Shown here one piece after another: positions 16,801 through 20,845 of a DNA stretch of 20,846 nucleotides. Origin of the DNA: JANQRV01 sp964533785. Lineage in GTDB: Bacteria; Bacteroidota; Bacteroidia; Chitinophagales; Saprospiraceae. The translations under genes were made by a program, and so were the position numbers. Numbering within the stretch: position 1 is the stretch's first letter; every line of letters starts with the position of its first letter. The stretch is taken from positions 1 to 20,846 of the forward strand of contig CAZHNG010000090.1 in NCBI GenBank assembly GCA_964533785.1, given 5' to 3'. The notes below the pieces were generated by a model. The model was not told the origin of the DNA. It saw only the letters and a program-made list of their open reading frames with translations, and made no database searches.

Positions 16801-17579
16801 ATGAGGTTGCCAAAGCGGTCAGCATCGATGTCTATAAAGTAGCTGACATCATATCCATTGCGTTCCAGCCAACGGATCATGGGATACTCGGCATTGAATA
16901 GCCAGTCTTCGGAAGCGCCACCGCCACCACCGCCGTTACGGGTGATAAAAGGGCGGTTATAACTTACTTTTGGAGCATGGCCACTGGGAAAACCGGGAGT
17001 ACTGCCCACGTAAAGGCTATTGCCGCCAAAGACATTGTAGGCCTGCCAGGTGGCGTCAGCGGTTTTGAACAGTATGTCTGCTGTTCCCGCATCATCGCGC
17101 ACGATAAAGACGATATGGCTGGCGCCACCATTGTCACTACGCGTTAGTTTGGCAATGTAAACACCCGAAACGGCCGTTGCCGGTACCGCCCAATTGGCGG
17201 ATTCGCTCCACTGGCCGCAGTCGACCAAACCCGTAACCGGATCAGGAGCAGGTACGGCTTGTACTTGCCCGGTAAAAGATCCCAGGTCAGCAATTAACCT
17301 GGCACCATCTCCATTGTAATAACCCAACCGGTAGATGCGTATGGTAAAATCGGCTACCGAACTGATCTTAAATCTTATGGTTTCTCCTTTATTTACACTA
17401 ATATCAGTGGCGAAACCTTGGATGTCAAGATCTCCGGCCCCGCTGATATCCCATTCAGAGGGAGGATTGCCCGGAAGGGCATTTTCCGTTACGATGGGGT
17501 TTTGACTGAATAGCACAAAGGTTAAGCTTGTCAAAGCAATGACTAAGCACATCAAGGTGGAGTAGTGTCTTGGATTCAT
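7842..17579 (-). CDS. giant secreted multidomain protein (DMFA2_C-like, Ig, DUF4082-like, ThuA-like, deacetylase-like, fn3, LamG-like)
   Basis: About 3245 residues, starting at MNPRHYSTLM with a signal peptide ending near LFSQ; the frame extends eight codons further to 17603, but that would put a polar stretch before the signal. Domains in order, with approximate residues: N,N-dimethylformamidase-beta C-terminal-like (25-500, with VGHDEYW near 270); Ig-like (515-605); DUF4082-like (617-775); Big_5-like Ig (780-890); PPPPPP linker; ThuA/GATase1-like (900-1140); polysaccharide-deacetylase-like (1147-1415, MTGDDHR at 1162-1168); fn3 and concanavalin-like, twice (1490-1882 and 1887-2292); Ig-like (2293-2440); second DUF4082-like (2449-2615); two LamG-like (2653-3101); and a C-terminal module ending HRNHLGV. 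No type IX sorting domain follows, although such proteins often have one. It probably acts on or binds extracellular glycan; the substrate is unknown. It lies between a beta-helix gene and a diheme cytochrome gene on the same strand. Confidence 0.93.
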   Translation of the reverse strand: MNPRHYSTLMCLVIALTSLTFVLFSQNPIVTENALPGNPPSEWDISGAGDLDIQGFATDISVNKGETIRFKISSVADFTIRIYRLGYYNGDGARLIADLGSFTGQVQAVPAPDPVTGLVDCGQWSESANWAVPATAVSGVYIAKLTRSDNGGASHIVFIVRDDAGTADILFKTADATWQAYNVFGGNSLYVGSTPGFPSGHAPKVSYNRPFITRNGGGGGGASEDWLFNAEYPMIRWLERNGYDVSYFIDIDADRFGNLIQNYQAFLSVGHDEYWSAAERANVEAARDAGVHLAFFSGNEVYWKTRWENSVDGNNTPYRTLVCYKEGTLGENVCGFKCDPEPNIWTGLWRTGCAETNDACMPENALTGQISWIDSDGAITVSDEYKDLRFWRNTSVATLGAGQSVSFTPATIGYEWNPQQAQYADSYPAGRIILSETNLPQGTHHLSLYRHTNGALVFGAGTVQWSWGLDENHDRGSDLPSVDMQQATVNLLADMGVQPGSIQNNLVAASASTDADLPLSTITFPSEGATLTNGATVTITGTASDLGGAVAGVEVSVDGGTTWQVAEGRENWTFNWIPFTNGTVNIQSRAFDDSGNIEIPSSGINVNVETGQINCPCSIWPPSATPATITENDPQAVELGVKFQSSEMGYITGIRFYKGPSNTGTHTGNLWTTGGTNLGTVTFTNETADGWQEALFAAPIAVDANTTYIASYHTTSGNYSVTSPGFTTEVLNPPLKALADGAEGGNGLYTYSGAPAFPTQTFGASNYWVDVVFETEIGPDETPPTVVSNVPATGATGIAVSSDVQAFFNEPIDPATVNSTTFEVLDGSTPIAGTVSYDPGSRSATFDPSADLAYSTTYTARLVGGGSDPRIKDLAGNALAADYTWTFTTGAPPPPPPSEGPGGPILVISSAANPFSRYPVEILRTEGFNAFTAEDISQVTPTVLSNYDVVILGDISLSSADVTNLTDWVNAGGVLIAFSPDPQLASLLGLTPTGGTLSEGYLLVNTSTEPGAGIVGETIQFHGTADLYTLNGATSLATLYSDATTSTNNPAVTTIDVGSNDGKAIAFTYDLARSIVYTRQGNPAWAGQDRDGQPPVRANDMFYGDAAGDPQPDWVNLDKVMIPQADEQQRLLANLIVLNNLANKPLPRFWYLPRGFKAAVVMTGDDHRVAPSTSITSDFFDLFLAESTDNSSQGVANWDAVRGSSYIYPGNTTTDAEAAAYETQGFEIGLHFNTDCVDWDPLTYETNFENQLGQLAAQYPSISRPQTNRTHCIAWSDWSTQPELEAKIGIRLDANYYYWPPEWVQDRPGMFTGSGMPMRFAQEDGTIIDCYQVTTQLTDESGQNIPVHIASLLDKAVGPEGYYGVFCANMHTDRPGSITLAANIIDVAKNRDIPVVSSKQMLDWLDGRNGSSFENISWANSILNFSVDVGTGANNLHAMLPYNAGAEQLISLTLDGAPVNYTLETIKGIEYALFPAAAGDYVATFDEDLNGPVISNITATPGPDGTATITWDTDEPATSQVDYDQVNDPLNQSESDAALVTSHSIELSGLSAATTYYYRVTSTDVASNSTTDPVPPSTLTFTMPAGPCAEDDTDADFNSGTVDANTQVVLEGDGGVVLTPDLNEGFTATSLPLANWDDGTWNAGGSINLSNGVVTVDGARIATKAASPFSPGSSVEFVATFTGGEFQNIGFATDFDFNAPWVTIGTGANVGGIYVRSNSTTDELLTGVTFNTPHLFRINWNATDFEFYVDGNLLYTLPVTIGSDMVVQISDFPVDAFALDVDWIRIGNYPASGVFTSRVFDQGGPADWEIMSWNSREPVGTSITMEVRYGNTPTPDGSWSSFQSITNGASVGANARYIQYQATLSTTNNQFTPVLEDVAIGCVSTPDVTPPVISNVMAVPGGNGTSATITWDTDELATSLVEFGTDPENLTQSVSDGAFVLAHSLEITGLNPLTTYYFQVTSVDAATNTATDPMVYSFTTLSSACFVDQVAADFELGTLSNTYIQVDGDGAIVLAPQEGSEFEGPTDPVGWTTTAWGGGGTTTYANGQATVDGARLNADAFITAPAAGETNVLEFQAAFSATAFQIIGFGGGDNTTTTTGMFNTGPWAAFRTGSTGTSLLASTFLGSIVDVDLGPGNLGVLHTYRIEWQETEIRFYIDDQLVHTESITISADMRIGASDFNAGGNNVVVDWMRLFPYTASGSFESRIFDAGEQKDWQEVNWVENLPAGTSLQIFQRQGNTPIPDGSWTSFSAIPSNGAIIGGTSQYIQYRADLATTDPLVSPVLEAIEFRCAPAPLAAPTVLVDPVSTQICDGSSVSFTSAAQGNPAPGLQWQVSTDGGNQWNDLTGETASPLTFTATLAENAYQYRAVWSNSEGTVNSAAALLIVDNAPGGTLTSINNTLCNGSSIDLVFNADPGTTGPYNLEINEQVYSGIESTIPFNIGYTPLILTRNIWENPIPEPSLQDDGTPLSLGVKFRSSENGWISGIRFYKGWENNGTQVYTVRLYDLSGPPYTPLAIANTTLGDSEKGWQPVYFSSPIQISANTTYIASFETPNAYVATTNYFNTSYQEDGSPLTALADGIDGSNGVFIYSGQPDFPFPSNSFNSANYWVDVLFQPLLARPNYQLTSIEASNGCVSSDNPIAQVDIPVVECPCDLIINGMVLRLESDAGVDLSGNLVNNWIDLSGAGNDLSAFQDPILNNSGGPNGLPFIQLDGISQKLERTATINGLPAGNDDRTVFFVARYNTAPAAAGFVYGNTGTDQAFGLVADGVSGNLAITSGTSDLVSSGSPSNGVGTGWLSQSVVLSSGAYSHYRNGEEIAAGTNTFATDLNKIVIGEDIGGNGFAAIDVAAVLIYDRALSDGERKEVEAYLQNKYFGLVTDNLVLHLEADANVTAANGTVSSWGDQSGSGNDLSSATSDPQLIETGGPNGQPYIELDGTDDKLERTTNIQGFPIDDEGRSVFLVTRYNTLPNPGTTGFVYGTDNDGAAFGLIADGESKNLGITGGGTTNFNTNAQGESAGWLIHSAILDDLGNLRQFKNGTLLQTDNPNLDTDLGSILIGKDLGGNEFAAMDIAAVLVYNKALSEVERGQVETFLQHKYLGTGNGCIEITAKAFIQGAFDSGAGLMRDDLRAGNLVPTIEPYVQLGFSHLGGGFETINSSLFSLTGDKAIVDWVFLELRDPADLTSVLATRSALLLKDGSIVDLDGVSPVRFRDITPGDYHVAVKHRNHLGVLSALPVSISRTSGN
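8275..8941 (-). repeat. second copy of a duplicated LamG-like domain in the giant protein
   Basis: This segment encodes the domain starting LVLHLEADANV and ending VETFLQHKYLG. It lines up along its whole length with the preceding domain (8950-9622): GGPNG.P.I.LDG...KLER, VF.V.RYNT, GFVYG, A.FGL.ADG, I.IG.D.GGN.FAA.D.AAVL.Y..ALS..ER. About half the residues agree by eye, which marks a tandem domain duplication within one gene. Confidence 0.85.
8950..9622 (-). repeat. first copy of a duplicated LamG-like domain in the giant protein
   Basis: It encodes the domain from MVLRLESDAGV to VEAYLQNKYFG, a concanavalin-A/laminin-G-like beta sandwich of the type common in secreted Bacteroidota proteins. 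The adjacent segment 8275-8941 is its tandem paralogue. Such domains commonly bind carbohydrate, but no ligand can be assigned here. Confidence 0.85.
9735..10235 (-). repeat. DUF4082-like domain, second copy
   Basis: It encodes a beta-sandwich domain with the landmarks LGVKFRSSENGWISGIRFYKG, TTYIASFETP, LTALADG.DG.NGVF.YSG.P.FP and SANYWVDVLF. The same landmarks occur in the same order in the copy at 15255-15730, although the two are more than 5 kb apart in the gene. The module is therefore reused rather than tandemly duplicated. Confidence 0.8.
10704..11920 (-). repeat. fn3 plus concanavalin-like module, second copy
   Basis: It encodes PPVISNVMAVPG...TTYYFQVTSVD, a fibronectin III domain. 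A concanavalin-like sandwich follows (AQATVDGARL, HTYRIEWQETEIRFYIDDQL, VVDWMRL) and then a strand-rich tail (RIFDAGEQKDW, GNTPIPDGSW, QYIQYRADL). The copy at 11935-13110 has the same three parts in the same order, so the unit duplicated is about 1.2 kb. Confidence 0.82.
11935..13110 (-). repeat. fn3 plus concanavalin-like module, first copy
   Basis: It encodes PVISNITATPG...TTYYYRVTSTD, a fibronectin III domain. A concanavalin-like domain follows (GVVTVDGARI, HLFRINWNATDFEFYVDGNL, DVDWIRI) and then a tail (SRVFDQGGPADW, GNTPTPDGSW, RYIQYQATL). It is the tandem partner of 10704-11920. Both concanavalin-like parts begin with a DADF or AADFE...G stretch with a VV/IVL.P motif. Confidence 0.82.
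15255..15730 (-). repeat. DUF4082-like domain, first copy
   Basis: It encodes LGVKFQSSEMGYITGIRFYKG, a GWQEALFAAPI strand, TTYIASYHT, LKALADGAEGGNGLYTYSG and ASNYWVDVVF, the DUF4082 pattern. It lies between an Ig-like domain and a Big_5-like Ig domain, near the N-terminal catalytic-looking domain. It pairs with the copy at 9735-10235. Confidence 0.8.
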
Positions 17580-17626
17580 AGTTTTAATTTGGTTAACACA
17601 CAAATAATTACAGTGACCTCCACCAA

Positions 17627-17653
17627 CAACAGACCCTTCCCTTTTGTCTGTTG
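17627..17653. promoter_or_regulatory. inverted repeat upstream of the giant gene, possible operator
   Basis: Perfect 8-bp arms CAACAGAC (17627-17634) and GTCTGTTG (17646-17653) are separated by 11 nt. It lies 48-74 bp upstream of the giant gene start, where a regulator site or leader hairpin would be expected. No T-run follows on either strand, so a terminator is less likely. Confidence 0.45.
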
Positions 17654-17970
17654 ATCACATAGACAATAGAATACTGGTGGTAGACGTCAACGTTAATTTG
17701 TTATCATGTGAAGTTTTATCGCCCTTTCAATCTAGGCTAATGAGAGGGACATTAGTTGAACAGAAATTCAGCATTTGTGAATTCAATTCAAATTTGACAT
17801 ATGGCTTTCTAATCCTAAATTGCAAGATTGTTTTTAGCAATTATTCAGGAAAAGTAAAGCCCAAGAGGGAATACAAATAGATGGCCTTGCAAAAAGACGT
17901 TTCTATTTTTTCAAAATTTCGAACTTACGTAGATTTGAGGATGATTCTAATTAAGCAATATCTTATGTGG

Positions 17971-17978
17971 TATCTTTG
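17971..17978 (+). promoter_or_regulatory. isolated -7-like element on the plus strand
   Basis: TATCTTTG matches TAnnTTTG exactly but has no plus-strand gene downstream before 19550. No TTG is found at the usual -33 distance. The palindrome at 18003-18021 begins about 25 nt downstream. It may be chance in AT-rich DNA, or may drive a short non-coding transcript antisense to the space between the beta-helix and giant genes. Confidence 0.25.
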
Positions 17979-18002
17979 ACCAATTTTCTAATTCCATGCA
18001 AG

Positions 18003-18021
18003 GAACAATAGACTATTGTTC
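18003..18021. promoter_or_regulatory. perfect 19-bp palindrome, candidate operator
   Basis: The arms GAACAATAG (18003-18011) and CTATTGTTC (18013-18021) are perfect 9-bp inverted copies around a single central A. This compact dyad is typical of a dimeric regulator site. A related half-site ACAATAGA occurs near 17664 in the same intergenic region. Confidence 0.5.
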
Positions 18022-18135
18022 TATTGGTGTTTAAGTTAAAACAAAGCTGGCAAAGAATTCCAAATGTCTTCTAAGGGAGATACCAGTTTTTAGAAATACT
18101 GATAGTTACTTTTGATTAGACAGACTTGCAATTTC

Positions 18136-18162
18136 AAAAATATAATATTTCCCTATATTTTT
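18136..18162 (-). terminator. possible AT-rich terminator hairpin after the beta-helix gene
   Basis: The arms AAAAATATA (18136-18144) and TATATTTTT (18154-18162) form a perfect 9-bp, all-AT stem with a 9-nt loop. It lies 9-35 nt beyond the beta-helix stop codon. The minus-strand transcript would end with a U-rich arm, as in a factor-independent terminator, but the stem has no GC pairs and would be weak. Confidence 0.35.
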
Positions 18163-18170
18163 AAAATATA

Positions 18171-19400
18171 TTAATCCCTTTTGCTGGGAATAGTAGTAGA
18201 CAATAAAGGTTCGGAAGTACAATCAAAGCCAGTTAGGTCTTCTGTCAATCCTTCAAAATCATTTTCCGCATCCAGATTGGCGAAAGCAGCATTTTCATTG
18301 TTGTTAATACAAATCTTGAAATTGGGCTTGAGGTCTCCGTTTTCATCTAAATGTTCGGGGTTGAAAATCCCATCCACCAGGATATCGGGAACTTTTCTGC
18401 CGAATTTAAAGAACAGCAGCAGGCCAATTTTTTTGCTCCAGGTCGGCATCATTTTTCCATTTTTACTGCGGCGGTAAGTATTATCATGAATGTGCACGCG
18501 GTACGCATAAGGGTCGTACTCATCATCTTCGAATTTGCGCTCCGTAATGTAGTAACTGACGACACTGGTGCCCACCGTTTTGTTGTCCAAAATTTGATTA
18601 TCAAATATTTCGACATCGCTAGCTGCTAAAACCATCACGCCGGTACCGGGAGGAATATCGGCAACGGTATTTCCTTTGGGGGCAAAGTTCCTGTAGTTAT
18701 TGGCTTGTACGGTATTATTGTAAATCCTTACGTTCCCGCCTTTCTTTTTGATCAGGCCGGGAAGGTCGAAAACCAAAATTCCTCCCGTATTGCCTTCCGC
18801 TATGTTGTTGTAGACATCAGCCATCGTCGAATTTTCAATTTCAATACCAGCGACATTGCGATAAGCGCGGCTGTTGCGCACGATGATCTGGTGAGATTGC
18901 CCCACGTAAATGCCAGCATCGGATGCCCCGATAGCCACGCATTCATCGATCAATACATTTTGGCACTGCACGGGATATAGTCCGTAAGCCCCATTCTTTT
19001 TGCTGGCTTTACCCGTCCATTCTGCTTTAATTCTTACAAAAGAAATGCCGTCTACTTCCTGTGTTTTGATGCCATCGCCCAAAGCGTCCTGAATAGTGAA
19101 GTCCTCTAAGATGATGCTTTCTGAATTAGCTATTTTCAAACCTTGTGCTCCTTCTTTTTGTCCTTTGAAAGAAAGGATGGTTTTGTCCATGCCTGCCCCT
19201 TTGATGGTCACCTTCTTTTTACCTTCCATGGCAAGGCTGCCGATGATCTCAATTTTCCCGGCAGGTAGTTCAATGGTACCCCCATCTTCTACCATGATCA
19301 ATTGGGTCTGGATTTTTTTCTCCAGCATGGGTTGAGCTTGTAGGGTAGAATTGAAATATAACAATGTGACCATCAGGGAAAGGAGAATAGAACGCATCAT
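18171..19400 (-). CDS. secreted parallel beta-helix protein, TIGR03805-like
   Basis: A 409-residue exported protein with a signal peptide (MMRSILLSLMVTLLYFNSTLQA). From about residue 65 to 300 it shows stacked beta-helix rungs: VTIKGAGMDKTILSF, ILEDFTIQDALGDGIKT, VLIDECVAIGASDAGIYVG, IIVRNSRAYRNVAGIEIEN, ADVYNNIAEGNTGGILVFD, VEIFDNQILDN. This is the right-handed parallel beta-helix fold of TIGR03805. The early GGTIELPAGKIEI cap is typical of such folds. I recall that this family occurs in two-gene pairs with TIGR03806 cytochromes of unknown role. The last 60 residues have two well separated cysteines (in KICINNNENAAF and GFDCTSEP). A polysaccharide lyase or epimerase role is possible from the fold, but no catalytic set could be identified. 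Confidence 0.88.
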   Translation of the reverse strand: MMRSILLSLMVTLLYFNSTLQAQPMLEKKIQTQLIMVEDGGTIELPAGKIEIIGSLAMEGKKKVTIKGAGMDKTILSFKGQKEGAQGLKIANSESIILEDFTIQDALGDGIKTQEVDGISFVRIKAEWTGKASKKNGAYGLYPVQCQNVLIDECVAIGASDAGIYVGQSHQIIVRNSRAYRNVAGIEIENSTMADVYNNIAEGNTGGILVFDLPGLIKKKGGNVRIYNNTVQANNYRNFAPKGNTVADIPPGTGVMVLAASDVEIFDNQILDNKTVGTSVVSYYITERKFEDDEYDPYAYRVHIHDNTYRRSKNGKMMPTWSKKIGLLLFFKFGRKVPDILVDGIFNPEHLDENGDLKPNFKICINNNENAAFANLDAENDFEGLTEDLTGFDCTSEPLLSTTIPSKRD

Positions 19401-19447
19401 TTTAATGTTTTCTGTTTAAAGTAAAGATCTTGTAGTTTCTAAGAAAA

Positions 19448-19511
19448 TGTTTTGATTTCCTGTCCGCCTGCTCCCAATGATTTGGAGCCTGGCCGGCAAA
19501 AAATCAAAACA
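19448..19511. promoter_or_regulatory. nested inverted repeats in the divergent control region
   Basis: The outer arms TGTTTTGATTT (19448-19458) and AAATCAAAACA (19501-19511) are a perfect 11-bp inverted repeat with a 42-nt loop. Inside lie GCTCC (19470-19474) and GGAGC (19484-19488), forming an inner stem. It sits between the beta-helix and nitrilase starts, 48 nt and 39 nt from each. The GC-rich centre within AT-rich DNA suggests either an operator or a small REP-like inserted palindrome. Confidence 0.5.
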
Positions 19512-19549
19512 AGCTCTAATTTCGTAGAAATTCATTCAAAAAAATATTT

Positions 19550-20344
19550 ATGGCAATAAAATCTACGACATTGACCCTTTCTTTAGTGCAGGCCCCGTTA
19601 TTTTGGGAAGATAAGGATGCTAACCTAAAGGCTTTTGCTGACCGTATTGCTTCCATAGAACAACGTACGGACCTGGTGGTCTTACCCGAAATGTTTACTA
19701 CCGGTTTTACCATGAATGCAAAGCAAGTGGCAGAACCATTAGAAGGGCCAACGCTGAAGTGGATGCAAGATATTGCCCGGCAGCATCAAATTGCATTAAC
19801 GGGCAGTTTTGTGGTAGAAGAAAAAGGTTGTTTTTACAACCGGCTGGTATGGGTGGATGCAGAAGGTCAATACCTGACGTACGATAAACGGCATTTATTC
19901 AGCCTTGCCAAGGAGCATCTTTACTATTCACGAGGAAAAGAAAAGATATTCCCGGTGATCAAAGGGTGGAAGTGTCTGCCTTTGATCTGCTATGATCTGC
20001 GATTCCCCGTCTGGAGCCGGAATGTAGAGGGTTACGATCTGTTACTCTACGTTGCGAATTGGCCGGCAAAGCGGAGTCATGCCTGGAAATCTCTTTTGGT
20101 GGCCCGGGCGATTGAAAACCAGTGTTACACCGTCGGTCTGAACAGGACCGGAGAAGATGCTAATGGCATTTACTACAGTGGAGATTCCAAGGTGGTAGAT
20201 TATGCGGGTGAGACTCTGCGAGAGGTCAATCATGATGCCCGTACTATCACCGTACAACTGGATTATAATGCACAATTGGAGTTTCGAATGAAGTATAGGT
20301 TTCTAGCGGATATTGGATTTTGTCAAGTTCTATACGCGTTTTAA
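19550..20344 (+). CDS. carbon-nitrogen hydrolase, omega-amidase (YafV/Nit2-like)
   Basis: A 264-residue cytoplasmic enzyme of the nitrilase superfamily. Omega-amidases hydrolyse alpha-ketoglutaramate and alpha-ketosuccinamate and so complete the salvage of transaminated glutamine or methionine. The Glu-Lys-Cys triad is visible: E47 in LPEMFTTGF, K113 in YDKRHLF and C147 in LICYDLRFP. Also present are the family segments ANWPAKRSHAWKSLLVARAIENQCY and GLNRTGEDANG. Length is near the family norm. The C terminus is odd: after LEFRMKYRFLAD, where the family usually closes within a few residues, it reads IGFCQVLYAF and overlaps a coiled-coil frame that looks like part of another gene. The last about ten residues may therefore be replaced. 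It is divergent from the beta-helix gene, with no evident functional link. Confidence 0.92.
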   Translation: MAIKSTTLTLSLVQAPLFWEDKDANLKAFADRIASIEQRTDLVVLPEMFTTGFTMNAKQVAEPLEGPTLKWMQDIARQHQIALTGSFVVEEKGCFYNRLVWVDAEGQYLTYDKRHLFSLAKEHLYYSRGKEKIFPVIKGWKCLPLICYDLRFPVWSRNVEGYDLLLYVANWPAKRSHAWKSLLVARAIENQCYTVGLNRTGEDANGIYYSGDSKVVDYAGETLREVNHDARTITVQLDYNAQLEFRMKYRFLADIGFCQVLYAF

Positions 20345-20651
20345 GGATGAACAATTTTTTACTAAATTTGAAAACGTAATTTTTAAAAACCGAGCACCTA
20401 TGGGAATCACAGAAGGTATTTTAGCAGAAGTAAGACAACAGGCTGAAGCCGTTGGAGAAAGAAAAGGAAAAAAAGAGGGCCTGCAAAAAGGCCTGCAAGA
20501 AGGTGATCGTGCTCGTTCCACCACTGCCATCAAAAACATGCTCAAAAAAGGGTACGCCAAGCAGGAGATCCTTGAAATACTTGAGGTGGAGGAGCAGTTA
20601 GTGGAAGAGATTATAAAGACTATTGCCGGGGATAAAGCGGAGGTGCAGTAG
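20313..20651 (+). pseudogene. C-terminal remnant of an Rpn/PD-(D/E)XK-type protein, coiled coil
   Basis: The frame opens just after a stop at 20304, inside the end of the nitrilase gene, and codes for about 112 residues beginning DFVKFYTRFKDEQFF. A predicted coiled coil rich in Gly, Glu and Lys follows (ERKGKKEGLQKGLQEGD) and ends in an AIKNMLKKGYAKQEILEIL...VEEIIKTI helix pair. This is the usual C-terminal tail of Rpn-family recombination-promoting nuclease or transposase-like proteins; the PD-(D/E)XK nuclease domain itself is absent. An ATG at 20400 (MGITEGILAEV) would give an intact 83-residue small protein, and a TAnnTTTG match at 20363-20370 lies just upstream. It may thus be a degraded remnant or a small expressed protein. 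The family assignment is by pattern only. Confidence 0.5.
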
Positions 20652-20682
20652 TTTGAAAAATACCGACTGAAATCGATCCTGA

Positions 20683-20708
20683 CCTGTCAAATCTCCAGAC
20701 TTGACAGG
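20683..20708. repeat. 26-bp imperfect palindrome
   Basis: The arms CCTGTCAA (20683-20690) and TTGACAGG (20701-20708) are perfect. The 10-nt centre is itself nearly symmetric (TCT...AGA), so 22 of 26 positions agree with the reverse complement. It lies 31 nt after the coiled-coil ORF with no T-run. The sequence resembles short intergenic palindromes dispersed in genomes of this group, which I recall but cannot check here. Confidence 0.5.
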
Positions 20709-20710
20709 AA

Positions 20711-20758
20711 TATAAAAAGGTCTATGACCTTTATAAGCCCCAAGTACAATCATAGACC
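20711..20758 (-). terminator. probable minus-strand terminator with two competing stems
   Basis: On the minus strand, AAAGGTC-ATA-GACCTTT (20732-20716) forms a 7-bp stem followed by further T residues to about 20711 (TTTAT). A second perfect stem pairs GGTCTATG (20758-20751) with CATAGACC (20726-20719), which is followed directly by TTTTTATA. Both share the same T-run, so either fold would stop transcription entering from the right edge. Confidence 0.5.
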
Positions 20759-20845
20759 GTGAAAGCTGCTGCCTAGCGCTCCAAATTGAGCCCCTACCGA
20801 AAAGGCACCACAAAAGGCAACCGCATCTGAGGTCCTTTCGTATCC
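20750..20845 (-). pseudogene. possible 3' end of a gene truncated by the window edge
   Basis: A minus-strand frame open from the edge codes for 31 residues with a protein-like composition (ERTSDAVAFCGAF, then SVGAQFGALGSSFHGL) and ends in TGA at 20750-20752. A terminator-like structure starts within 20 nt of that stop, as expected for a real gene end. Too little is present to name a family; it may also be chance. Confidence 0.25.

Larger units (their letters stand above)
17580..18170. other. 591-bp intergenic region between the beta-helix gene and the giant gene
   Basis: No convincing gene lies here. A 78-codon frame at 17644-17880 starts with TTG and has no family features. The region is AT-rich. 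It contains an inverted repeat near the giant gene (17627-17653), a plus-strand TAnnTTTG match (17971-17978), a perfect palindrome (18003-18021), and an AT-rich hairpin after the beta-helix stop (18136-18162). No clear promoter directly ahead of the giant gene was found; TAATTATTTG on the minus strand near 17605-17614 is only a degenerate fit. Confidence 0.55.

Noticed and set aside
17644..17880. 78-codon plus-strand frame in the intergenic region before the giant gene
   Set aside because: It starts with TTG, has no ribosome-binding or promoter signal, no recognisable motif, and overlaps the inverted repeat at 17627-17653.
20598..20813. 71-codon minus-strand frame near the right edge
   Set aside because: It runs through the palindrome, the terminator-like stems and the end of the opposite coiled-coil frame; its composition is rich in Arg, Trp and Cys with no motif.
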